A stretch of DNA of 9,057 bases, taken from Christensenella sp. UBA2853. Its GTDB lineage: Bacteria; Bacillota; Clostridia; Christensenellales; Aristaeellaceae. Shown here piece by piece: positions 1 through 5,755 of the stretch (positions within the stretch are counted from its first letter, which is position 1; every line of letters starts with the position of its first letter). Both the position numbers and the translations under genes were made by a program. The notes under the pieces are model-generated. The model worked only from the letters and a program-made list of their open reading frames with translations, searched no databases and had not been told where the DNA came from. The stretch spans positions 1 to 9,057 of the forward strand of contig DEFL01000075.1 in the NCBI GenBank assembly GCA_002350845.1, read 5' to 3'.

Positions 1-297
1 GGCTATGTCATGACCAAGTTCCTGGTCTCCAGCAAGCCCGGCAAGTATGAAATCACCGAGCGCGACGACAATTTCCGCTCTGTCACCCCTTACACGGTCT
101 CTGCAAAGGCCATCAACAACAAGTCTGACCGCAGCGTCGGTCTGCGCGTGAACCCCAACAAGACCGCGAAAGCCATCCGCCGTCTGACGGCCGGCGATAC
201 CCTGAAGGTCATCGCTGTCGGCAAGACCTGGAGCAAGGTGGTCGACGCCACAACCGGAAGAACCGGTTACGTGGCCAACGCCTACGTCACCCGCTGA
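1..297 (+). CDS. C-terminal part of a bacterial SH3-domain protein (5' end outside window)
   Basis: The reading frame is open from base 1, so only the last 98 residues are visible and the start lies upstream. The first residues (GYVMTKFLVSS) look like the closing strand of one bacterial SH3 repeat. After a linker, residues about 36-97 form a second SH3b-like unit, with the pattern GLRVNPN, then LTAGDTLKVIAVGKTWSKV, then GYVANAYVTR at the end. SH3b repeats in Bacillota are usually found in secreted or wall-associated proteins, where they bind peptidoglycan or act as targeting modules beside a hydrolase. No catalytic domain is visible here, so the enzyme type, if any, is unknown. A terminator follows about 55 bases after the stop, so this is the last gene of its transcript and is not linked to the genes to the right. 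Confidence 0.8.
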   Translation, partial: GYVMTKFLVSSKPGKYEITERDDNFRSVTPYTVSAKAINNKSDRSVGLRVNPNKTAKAIRRLTAGDTLKVIAVGKTWSKVVDATTGRTGYVANAYVTR

Positions 298-353
298 TCC
301 GGATAAACAAACCAAATATGTAATGACAAGCTTGAAACGCTTTTGATATAGAC

Positions 354-387
354 AAGGGACTGCCCCGAAAACGAGGCAGTCCCTTTT
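354..387 (+). terminator. Intrinsic terminator after the SH3 gene
   Basis: An 11-bp perfect stem, AAGGGACTGCC (354-364) with GGCAGTCCCTT (375-385), has a 10-base loop and a short T run at 384-387. It lies between convergent genes. In the minus direction the stem is followed by TTGTCTATATC, a poorer U tract, so it may end the minus-strand operon less efficiently. Confidence 0.8.
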
Positions 388-431
388 GCATGCTGATTCA
401 GTTCCCCTGTTTTTGCTGATACCGTCCGGTC

Positions 432-917
432 TTATTCACCCGCAGAGATCGTAATCACGACATTCCCGCGGCTGAGCAGGGAACGCATTTCTTCAGAGGT
501 TTTATCCGTGATCTTTCCAAGCCTCGTATAGGCCCAGGAATTGGAGCCATAGAATACAACCAGCTGATCACCCGAATACAGAACAATATCGCCGGATTTC
601 GTAACCGTGTGCTCGTCTTCCCTCGGGAGATCCGTGCCGATGAACCCGACCTGTTCAAAGCCGCCGTACATGGACATCTGAATCTCAAGGGGCTGTGTCT
701 GGACCAGCTCTCTGAGTGCTGCAACAGATGCGTTGTCTTCCCATTCCACAGAGACGACGGTGCCGTCAATGGAAAAAGCCAAGGATTCTTTCATGTTCTC
801 TTCCTCCGTCTGCGCTGAAACACGGCATGGTGCCGCCATCCCCATGAGCATGAAAACCAGACTCATGAGAAGAAGTGCTGCTTTACTGCAGGCTTTTCCC
901 AAATGCATACGCTTCAT
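432..917 (-). CDS. Exported cyclophilin-like-fold protein
   Basis: This 161-residue protein has a Sec signal peptide: basic MKRMHLGK, hydrophobic core about 13-29, and likely cleavage after VSA (residue 35). A lipobox is not convincing because proline precedes Cys31. The mature part resembles the small cyclophilin-like fold family often found beside flavodoxins in gut Bacillota. Its hallmarks are a start like FSIDGTVVSVEWEDN, then MYGGFEQVGFIGTDLP, then GDIVLYSGDQLVVFYG and SWAYTRLGKI. Biochemical function is not established for this group; prolyl isomerase activity should not be assumed. The ATG at 917 is preferred over an upstream in-frame ATG at 1058 because it has AGGAAAGAGG just upstream and yields a clean signal peptide; the longer version would bury it. 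It overlaps the end of the upstream flavoprotein gene by 35 bases, which suggests translational coupling. Confidence 0.75.
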   Translation of the reverse strand: MKRMHLGKACSKAALLLMSLVFMLMGMAAPCRVSAQTEEENMKESLAFSIDGTVVSVEWEDNASVAALRELVQTQPLEIQMSMYGGFEQVGFIGTDLPREDEHTVTKSGDIVLYSGDQLVVFYGSNSWAYTRLGKITDKTSEEMRSLLSRGNVVITISAGE

Positions 918-1425
918 CCTGTTCCTCTTTCCTGAGCGCTGCCTCTCCCGGATCATTGATTCCCCCGCAGAACAGTGAGCCTGCAAATTCCGCCTTTTCA
1001 AAGCAGTCCACCCATCCTTCCAGGCCGCTGACCGCCTTTTCAGGTACATGCGCTTCATCTTCGGCCGCGACCGACATCATGTAGACCTTTCGGAATGCGT
1101 AGTCTGCGGCATACAGCGGGTTGAGACGATCCAGCAGCGTCTTCATCTGCCCGCTCATCTCGTAATAATAGATCGGTGTCACAAACACCAGCGTGTCAGA
1201 TCGCAGAACCTTTTCGGCAATGTCTGCAGCGTCATCGCGGAGAACACACTTCTGCGTCTTCTGGCAGGCCAGGCAGCCCCGGCAGAACTGAATGGTCTTC
1301 CCTTTCAGGCTGATGCATTCCACCTCATGCCCTGCCGCTTTCGCGCCTTCCACCAGATGTTCCGTCAGAATATCCGAATTGCTTTTTGCCCGCAGGCTGG
1401 TTGAAATGACAAGAACATGACTCAT
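883..1425 (-). CDS. Iron-sulfur flavoprotein-like NAD(P)H:FMN oxidoreductase
   Basis: This 180-residue protein belongs to the flavodoxin-fold NADPH-dependent FMN reductase superfamily. The N-terminus MSHVLVISTSLRAKSNSD is the first beta strand plus the FMN-phosphate loop. TPIYYYEMSGQMKTLLDR (83-100) is the second flavin-contacting segment typical of the family. Cys48, Cys51, Cys54 and Cys60 are spaced CX2CX2CX5C, which fits the compact 4Fe-4S-binding pattern of archaeal and clostridial iron-sulfur flavoproteins (CX2CX2CX4-7C). Cluster binding is inferred from spacing alone. It is probably a cytosolic electron-transfer or quinone/disulfide/xenobiotic-reducing flavoprotein. Its start overlaps the stop of the upstream hydrolase by four bases (ATGA, 1422-1425), so the two are translationally coupled. 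The C-terminus is short, as in the minimal members of the family. Confidence 0.82.
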   Translation of the reverse strand: MSHVLVISTSLRAKSNSDILTEHLVEGAKAAGHEVECISLKGKTIQFCRGCLACQKTQKCVLRDDAADIAEKVLRSDTLVFVTPIYYYEMSGQMKTLLDRLNPLYAADYAFRKVYMMSVAAEDEAHVPEKAVSGLEGWVDCFEKAEFAGSLFCGGINDPGEAALRKEEQDEAYAFGKSLQ

Positions 1426-2411
1426 TTCAGATACCCCCTGAAAAATGCCTCGAGCTTGTCGAAGGGAATGATGTCCACCTGATCATAGAGGTCCGTGTGC
1501 ACAGCACCCGGGATGATCAGCAGTTCCTTGTTGGATGTGTATTTGCTGTCCTTCACCATGGCGGCGTAGGCATCGCGGCTGAAATAGCAGGAGTGCGCCT
1601 TCTCGCCGTGCACAATCAGCACCGCATTGCGGATTTCATGGGTATAGGTGAGCTGCGGCATGTTCATAAAGGACATGGTGCCGATCTTGTTCCAGCCGCC
1701 GTTGGAATTCAGGCTGCGCGGATGATAGCCTCTGGGGGTCTTGTAATACGCATGATAATCCTTAACGAAAAACGGAGCGTCCTCAGGCAGCGGATCCACC
1801 ACACCGCCTCCCAGCTCATAGCTTCCCCTGCGGTAATCTGCAATGCGCTGGGCATTGAGTGCCTCACGGGCAGCATAGCGTGCATCCTCATCCATGGAAT
1901 CAAAATACCCATTGGCATTCACGCGGCTCATGTCATACATGGTCATGGCGGCAGTCGCCTTCACACGGGTGTCAATCGCCGCTGTGTTCAGGGCAAGTCC
2001 GCCCCAGCCGCAGATCCCGATGATGCCGATGCGTTCCGGATCCACATTGTCCTGCACGGAGAGGAAATCGACCGCCGCCTGAAAATCCTCCGTGTTGATA
2101 TCCGGGGATGCCATGTATCGGGGCTGACCGCCGCTCTCGCCGGTGAAGGAAGGATCGAAAGCCAGCGTCAGGAATCCGCGCTCTGCCATGGTCTGCGCAT
2201 ACAGGCCGGAGCACTGTTCCTTGACCGCGCCGAACGGTCCGCACACGGCAATGGCCGGCAGTCTTCCCTCTGCCTTCGGAGTATACATATCGGCCGCCAG
2301 CGTGATGCCGTAACGGTTCACAAATGTCACCTTCCGGTGATCCACCTGTTCACTTTTCGGGAACGTCTTGTCCCATGCTTCCGTCAGCTGAAGTGTTTCT
2401 GTCTTCATCAT
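1422..2411 (-). CDS. YcjY-like alpha/beta hydrolase with a cysteine nucleophile
   Basis: This 329-residue protein is a cytosolic alpha/beta hydrolase of the YcjY / dienelactone-hydrolase-like group. The expected elements occur in order: RYGITLAADMYTP (strands 1-2), LPAIAVCGPFGAVKEQ with the oxyanion-loop region, GFLTLAFDPSFTGESGG, and the nucleophile elbow GICGWGG (132-138), which places Cys134 at the nucleophile position instead of Ser. Also present are the lid segment TPRGYHPRSLNS, the strand LIVHGEKAHS (265-274) with a possible acid at Glu270, and the catalytic His305 in PGAVHTDLYD. The cysteine recalls dienelactone hydrolases, but the natural substrate (an ester or lactone) is unknown. 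No signal peptide is seen. AAGGAAGGA lies a few bases upstream of two adjacent ATGs (2411 and 2408); the first was taken. It follows the small coiled-coil gene by 27 bases and overlaps the next gene by four. Confidence 0.87.
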   Translation of the reverse strand: MMKTETLQLTEAWDKTFPKSEQVDHRKVTFVNRYGITLAADMYTPKAEGRLPAIAVCGPFGAVKEQCSGLYAQTMAERGFLTLAFDPSFTGESGGQPRYMASPDINTEDFQAAVDFLSVQDNVDPERIGIIGICGWGGLALNTAAIDTRVKATAAMTMYDMSRVNANGYFDSMDEDARYAAREALNAQRIADYRRGSYELGGGVVDPLPEDAPFFVKDYHAYYKTPRGYHPRSLNSNGGWNKIGTMSFMNMPQLTYTHEIRNAVLIVHGEKAHSCYFSRDAYAAMVKDSKYTSNKELLIIPGAVHTDLYDQVDIIPFDKLEAFFRGYLK

Positions 2412-2438
2412 ATGTCTGTCCTTCCTTTCGCTGGATAA

Positions 2439-2660
2439 TCAGTCGTCCAGTTCCTTTTCCGTTTCGCGGATCAGCCAGTCCAGCTGGTCCACGCGTTTCT
2501 GGCAGTCATGCAGCTCGTCCATCAGTTCACAGCGGAGACATCTGAGTTTCTGTCTGGCTTCACGTTTTCTGTTTTCCTCAAGGAGCACTGCAATGCGTTC
2601 CGTGCGCTCTGCGCTCAGTCCGATGCCGCGCATCCACGCTCTTGCCGTTTCTGTCTGCAC
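2439..2660 (-). CDS. Small coiled-coil protein of unknown function (GTG start)
   Basis: This 73-residue protein is the first gene of the minus-strand operon. The GTG at 2660 is chosen because a strong GGGGGAGAGG site precedes it, and there is no upstream ATG in frame with comparable support. Residues about 20-72 are highly charged with leucines at heptad-like spacing (IAVLLEENRKREARQKL, then LMDELHDCQKRVDQLDWLIR), which suggests a helical hairpin or coiled-coil dimer. It has two cysteines close together (CLRC, 41-44) and one at 53. The helical segment loosely resembles the dimerisation helix of MerR regulators, but there is no DNA-binding head, so it is not called one. No function is recognised. 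It may be a dimeric accessory protein for the operon, or thiol- or metal-responsive through its cysteines; both are guesses. Confidence 0.62.
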   Translation of the reverse strand: MQTETARAWMRGIGLSAERTERIAVLLEENRKREARQKLRCLRCELMDELHDCQKRVDQLDWLIRETEKELDD

Positions 2661-2715
2661 TGCCCTCTCCCCCTTCGATTCTCTCTGTCCCTTTGGACAT
2701 CCCTATCCTACCATC

Positions 2716-2744
2716 TTGCAGGATTTCGCGCTAATAGTTATAAT
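2716..2744 (+). promoter_or_regulatory. Sigma-A-type promoter for the LysR gene
   Basis: TTGCAG (2716-2721) and a perfect TATAAT (2739-2744) are separated by exactly 17 bp. The predicted start site is near 2751, leaving a leader of about 37 bases before the LysR ATG. Confidence 0.7.
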
Positions 2745-2763
2745 TCATATCATGATATGCCAA
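2737..2763 (-). promoter_or_regulatory. Weak candidate divergent promoter for the minus-strand operon
   Basis: On the minus strand TTGGCA (2763-2758) and TATAAC (2742-2737) could act as -35 and -10, but the spacer is only 15 bp. A possible alternative -10, TAGGAT (2710-2705), has no good -35. If the first is correct it overlaps the LysR promoter, and the 14-bp palindrome lies almost entirely between its two elements. Confidence 0.3.
2746..2759. promoter_or_regulatory. Perfect palindrome CATATCATGATATG, probable operator
   Basis: This 14-bp sequence equals its own reverse complement. It lies directly downstream of the LysR -10 box, over the expected start site, and within the divergent control region. 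LysR proteins usually bind dyad sequences in such regions and repress themselves. Assignment to this LysR protein is inference. Confidence 0.55.
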
Positions 2764-2787
2764 AGTGGAATTTCACAGGAGGACCAT

Positions 2788-3663
2788 ATGGAGATCCGGA
2801 CACTGCGCTATTTTCTGGCTGTTGCACGGGAAGAAAACATGACCCGGGCCGCAGAGCAGCTGCATGTCACGCAGCCCACCCTGTCCAAAACCCTCAAAGC
2901 GCTGGAGGATGAACTGGGGAAAAAACTGTTTACGCGCCACAGCTTCAGCATTCGTCTGACCGACGAAGGCGTGCTGCTGCGCAACCGCGCGGAAGATCTG
3001 GTCAGCATGGCCGATAAGATCACGCAGGAATTTGTCACCCTCGATGATATCACCGGCGGCGACATCTATCTGGGACTGGCCGAATCCTATCAGATCCGGC
3101 TGCTTGCGCGGGCCATCCGGGAATTCCGAAGGCAGTACCCGGAGCTGCATTATCATATTACCAGCGGAGACACCGAGCAGGTGACTGAAAAACTGGACAA
3201 GGGCCTGCTGGACTTTTCCGTGCTGGCGGAAATGCCGGATACCGCCAAATATGATTATCTTGTGTTTCCCAGCGCCGATGTATGGGGACTGGTCTTCCCG
3301 AAAGACGATCCGCTTTCGGAAAAAGAAGTCATCACCGTGGACGACATCGCCGGGCTTCCGCTGTTCTGCTCAGAGCAGAGCTGGATAAGTGACATTCCCC
3401 GATGGTGCGGGGACAGAATGCAGGAGCTGCGCCTGGAGGGGTCTTTCCGGCTGTCCTACAACGGCTCCATGTTTGCCTGGGAGGGGCTTGGCTATCTTCT
3501 GACGTTCGATCACCTGATTGATACATCGCCCGCCTCCGGCCTGGTCTTCCGCCCGCTTGAACCGAGGCTGGAAAACCGGCTCTATCTCATCTGGAAAAAA
3601 TACCAGATGCTCTCTCCGATTGCAGAGCGTTTTCTGCAGCATCTGCAGTCCTGTTTTCTGTAA
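2788..3663 (+). CDS. LysR-family transcriptional regulator
   Basis: This 291-residue protein has the full-length LysR layout. The N-terminal winged helix-turn-helix begins MEIRTLRYFLAVAREENMTR and continues AAEQLHVTQPTLSKTLKALE with LGKKLFTR. The linker helix spans about 60-85, and the periplasmic-binding-like effector domain starts near GDIYLGLAESYQI (91-103). The ATG at 2788 is chosen because AGGAGG (2777-2782) is six bases upstream and the protein then begins with the canonical LysR head; a longer open frame to 2593 would add 65 unrelated residues. It is divergent from the hydrolase/flavoprotein operon, the usual arrangement for a LysR regulator and its target, so it probably controls that operon and itself. 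The inducer cannot be read from sequence. A terminator follows 15 bases after the stop. Confidence 0.93.
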   Translation: MEIRTLRYFLAVAREENMTRAAEQLHVTQPTLSKTLKALEDELGKKLFTRHSFSIRLTDEGVLLRNRAEDLVSMADKITQEFVTLDDITGGDIYLGLAESYQIRLLARAIREFRRQYPELHYHITSGDTEQVTEKLDKGLLDFSVLAEMPDTAKYDYLVFPSADVWGLVFPKDDPLSEKEVITVDDIAGLPLFCSEQSWISDIPRWCGDRMQELRLEGSFRLSYNGSMFAWEGLGYLLTFDHLIDTSPASGLVFRPLEPRLENRLYLIWKKYQMLSPIAERFLQHLQSCFL

Positions 3664-3678
3664 GCCGATCCATCCTTC

Positions 3679-3712
3679 AAAACTGCCGGCAGCAACAATC
3701 GGCAGTTTTTTT
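3679..3712 (+). terminator. Intrinsic terminator after the LysR gene
   Basis: A 10-bp perfect stem, AAAACTGCCG (3679-3688) with CGGCAGTTTT (3700-3709), has an 11-base loop and a run of seven T (3706-3712). It separates the LysR transcript from the TetR promoter, which begins only about a dozen bases later. Confidence 0.9.
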
Positions 3713-3720
3713 ATTGTTTT

Positions 3721-3778
3721 AAATTGACACCGTGTCAGCATAGTGATACAATCCGCTATGATGACACGGTGTCAATTT
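3721..3778. repeat. 23-bp inverted repeat (22/23) carrying two TetR-type operators
   Basis: The left arm at 3721-3743 and the right arm at 3756-3778 are reverse complements except for one position, with a 12-base centre. The outer 17 bases (AAATTGACACCGTGTCA) match perfectly. Each arm contains its own 13-bp dyad, TGACAC-N-GTGTCA, at 3725-3737 and 3762-3774, with a 37-bp centre-to-centre distance. Nested dyads of this size, overlapping a promoter directly before a TetR gene, are typical of TetR-family operators. Confidence 0.85.
3724..3752 (+). promoter_or_regulatory. Near-consensus sigma-A promoter for the TetR operon
   Basis: TTGACA (3724-3729, perfect) and TACAAT (3747-3752, 5/6) are 17 bp apart. 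The -35 box overlaps the left operator, and the right operator covers about +3 to +15, so a bound repressor would block the promoter at both ends. This fits autorepression by the adjacent TetR protein. Confidence 0.85.
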
Positions 3779-3800
3779 TGAATTCAGGGAGGTAGAATCC

Positions 3801-4430
3801 ATGTCCAGAGGTTCTGCAGCGCTCACCGCTGCGCGCCGGGAAGAAATCATTGCCGCCTGTGCGGAGCTCAATGAAACCATGTCTTTCCGCGAAATCACCA
3901 TCAAGGAAATCGGCGCGGCCACATCGTTTACCCGCACCTCCATCTACAACTATTTTGAAACGAAGGAAGAAATCTTTCTGGCCCTTCTTCAGAAGGAATA
4001 TGAGCTGTGGGTCGATGCCATGAATGCCGTCATGGAACAGAATGAAACCATGACCCGCTCTGAGATTGCCGATACCCTTGCCCGCACGCTGACGGACCGC
4101 CCGAGGCTCCTCCGGCTCCTTTCCATGAACCTTTTTGACATGGAAGCCAATTCCCGTGCAGAGCGGCTGGCCGAATTCAAGGTGGCTTTCGGGACCTCCC
4201 TGGATACCGTCACCCGCATGCTGGAAAAGTACGTTCCCGAGATGGACGCTCCTGCGCGCCAGGAGTTCCTCTACGCTTTCTTCCCCTTCATCTATGGCAT
4301 CTATCCCTATACCAGCGTGACGGAAAAGCAGAGGACGGCCATGGTGCAGGCGGGCATTCCCTATGTCTATCAGTCCGCTTATGACCTGACCTTTACCTGT
4401 CTGAAGAAACTGCTGGGAGTGAATGCCTGA
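3801..4430 (+). CDS. TetR-family transcriptional regulator
   Basis: This 209-residue protein has a typical TetR length. The N-terminal helix-turn-helix covers about residues 12-60: RREEIIAACAELNE, then FREITIKEIGAATSFTRTSI and YNYFETKEEIFLALL. The rest is the helical ligand-binding and dimerisation domain; no ligand can be named. AGGGAGGT (3786-3793) sits seven bases before the ATG. It is preceded by the double-operator promoter and is the first gene of a plus-strand run, so it most likely represses itself and the genes after it. Its stop shares a base with the next start (TGATG at 4428-4432), which shows translational coupling with the chimeric ORF and, originally, with an intact amidohydrolase. 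Confidence 0.93.
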   Translation: MSRGSAALTAARREEIIAACAELNETMSFREITIKEIGAATSFTRTSIYNYFETKEEIFLALLQKEYELWVDAMNAVMEQNETMTRSEIADTLARTLTDRPRLLRLLSMNLFDMEANSRAERLAEFKVAFGTSLDTVTRMLEKYVPEMDAPARQEFLYAFFPFIYGIYPYTSVTEKQRTAMVQAGIPYVYQSAYDLTFTCLKKLLGVNA

Positions 4431-4741
4431 TGCATACCATCGATTTTCATGCGCACCCCGTTCCTGCGTCGTTCCGTCAATGGCTGCAGACGCTTGGTAT
4501 TGATGTCATCGCGGATGACGGCTTTCCGCTTCCGAAATGGAGCGCACAGGAGCATCTGAAGTTTATGGATGACGCCGGGATCGATTACACCGTCCTTTCC
4601 CTGCCGACACCGCACATTCATCAGGGGGACGATGCAGTCCGTGCTTCTGAAATCACGCTGAGTGCAGAGAAAGTCAGGGAGCTGGAACAGCTTGCGGACA
4701 CACTCGGTATCCGGTCAGTCCGCATGTGGGAAAAGAAATGA
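4430..4741 (+). CDS. Short chimeric ORF: amidohydrolase head fused to an aldo/keto-reductase-like tail
   Basis: This 103-residue protein does not match one family along its length. Residues 1 to about 70 look like the start of a PF04909-type metal-dependent amidohydrolase: MHTIDFHAHPVP with the metal-binding HAH (7-9), FPLPKWSAQEHLKFMDDAG, and IDYTVLSLPTPHIHQGDDA. That family is normally about 300 residues or more, so most of the barrel and its remaining metal ligands are missing. The last ~30 residues (EITLSAEKVRELEQLADTLG, then IRSVRMWEKK) instead resemble the C-terminal helix and tail of aldo/keto reductases. The join falls near 4631-4655 and is in frame. The simplest reading is a deletion that fused two operon genes and left a non-catalytic remnant. 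The start is coupled to the TetR stop. The family matches are from memory. Confidence 0.6.
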   Translation: MHTIDFHAHPVPASFRQWLQTLGIDVIADDGFPLPKWSAQEHLKFMDDAGIDYTVLSLPTPHIHQGDDAVRASEITLSAEKVRELEQLADTLGIRSVRMWEKK

Positions 4742-4760
4742 AGTAACTGAGGAGGTCACC

Positions 4761-5753
4761 ATGAAAAGAACACTGATCATCGCTCTTTCACTCTGCATGC
4801 TCTGTTCTTTTGCGCTTGCAGACAGCCTTGTCACCAACGGCGGCGTCAGTCTGGACACATCCAGCCTGCCCCACTGCACAGAGGATGCATCCGCACCGGT
4901 TGTGTACTTTATCAGCGACATTTCTGCTCAGTCTCTTGTGAAGGCCTATCAGGCGCTCGGTGTGGAACTGCCCGGGAAGGTCGGCGTGAAGATGTCGACC
5001 GGCGAAAGCACCCGCAGCAATTACCTGCGGCCTGAACTGATCGCCGATCTCATCCACCTGCTGGACGGCACCATTGTGGAGTGCAACACTGCTTACGGCG
5101 GAAGCCGAGCCTCCGCAGCCATGCACCGCCAGCAGGCAAAGGAGAACGGTCTTACGGATGTGGCCGCGCTCGACATTCTCGACGAGGAAGGCAGCATGGA
5201 ACTCCCGGTCGAAAACGGCGTCCGCATCCAGGTGGATTATGTAGGCAGCCACTTTGCCAACTATGATTCCTTCCTGGTGCTCACCCACTTCAAAGGCCAT
5301 GCCATGGCCGGGTTTGGCGGCGCGATCAAGAATATTTCCATCGGCTTTGGTTCCTCCATGGGCAAAGTATGGATTCATTCCGGCGGCACCAGAACCAGCG
5401 GCAGCATCTGGGGTGAACAGGATCCCTTCCTGGAGGCCATGGCAGACGCGGCCAAGGCGGTCGACACGCATATGGGCGACAACATCCTGTACATCAGCGT
5501 CATGAACCGTCTCTCTGTGGACTGCGACTGCGACGGGAACCCCGCTGAGCCCGACATGCATGACATCGGCATCCTTGCCTCCACTGACCCGCTGGCCATT
5601 GACCAGGCGGCGATTGACCTGGTCTACGCCATGCCCGACAGTGAAAGTCTCCGCCGCCGTATCGAACGCCAGAACGGTCTGTATACACTGGAAGTCGGTG
5701 AGCAGAACGGACTGGGCAGCCGCAGCTATCATCTGAGCATTCTGGGTGACTGA
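4761..5753 (+). CDS. Exported DUF362 protein
   Basis: This 330-residue protein has a Sec signal peptide (MKRT, then a hydrophobic stretch 5-17, then FALA before Asp21). The mature part has the hallmarks of DUF362: LTHFKGHAMAGFGGAIKNIS (174-193), FGSSMGKVWIH, and near the C-terminus CDCDGNPAEPDMHDIGILAS (255-274) followed by DPLAIDQAAIDLVY. Many DUF362 proteins carry an additional ferredoxin-like cysteine set; none is present here. Only the CDC pair (Cys255, Cys257) plus Cys40 and Cys108 occur in the mature protein. Biochemical function of the family is unknown. The ATG at 4761 is chosen because AGGAGGT (4750-4756) lies four bases before it and the protein then starts with a signal peptide. 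The permease begins two bases after its stop, so the two are co-translated and probably work together at the cell surface. Confidence 0.85.
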   Translation: MKRTLIIALSLCMLCSFALADSLVTNGGVSLDTSSLPHCTEDASAPVVYFISDISAQSLVKAYQALGVELPGKVGVKMSTGESTRSNYLRPELIADLIHLLDGTIVECNTAYGGSRASAAMHRQQAKENGLTDVAALDILDEEGSMELPVENGVRIQVDYVGSHFANYDSFLVLTHFKGHAMAGFGGAIKNISIGFGSSMGKVWIHSGGTRTSGSIWGEQDPFLEAMADAAKAVDTHMGDNILYISVMNRLSVDCDCDGNPAEPDMHDIGILASTDPLAIDQAAIDLVYAMPDSESLRRRIERQNGLYTLEVGEQNGLGSRSYHLSILGD

Positions 5754-5755
5754 GC

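Noticed and set aside
455..769. Second minus-strand frame inside the cyclophilin-like gene
   Set aside because: It overlaps the supported frame fully, has no signal peptide or motif and no ribosome binding site of note.
918..1058. N-terminal extension of the cyclophilin-like protein to an upstream ATG
   Set aside because: It would bury the signal peptide behind 47 basic residues encoded within the upstream flavoprotein gene; the ATG at 917 has its own ribosome binding site.
1497..2438. Plus-strand open frame of 313 codons opposite the hydrolase
   Set aside because: It lies antisense to a clear alpha/beta hydrolase, has no ribosome binding site or family motif, and its composition (rich in Arg, His, Ile and Gly) is that of a shadow frame.
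2439..2660. Truncated MerR regulator
   Set aside because: Only a loose likeness to the dimerisation helix is seen; there is no helix-turn-helix and the gene has its own strong start site, so a small independent protein is more likely.
2593..2787. N-terminal extension of the LysR protein
   Set aside because: It would cross the promoter, palindrome and ribosome binding site and add residues outside the LysR family pattern.
3721..3778. Inverted repeat as insertion-sequence ends or an attachment site
   Set aside because: The arms are only 12 bases apart with no transposase, and they coincide with promoter elements of a TetR gene, so an operator explains them better.
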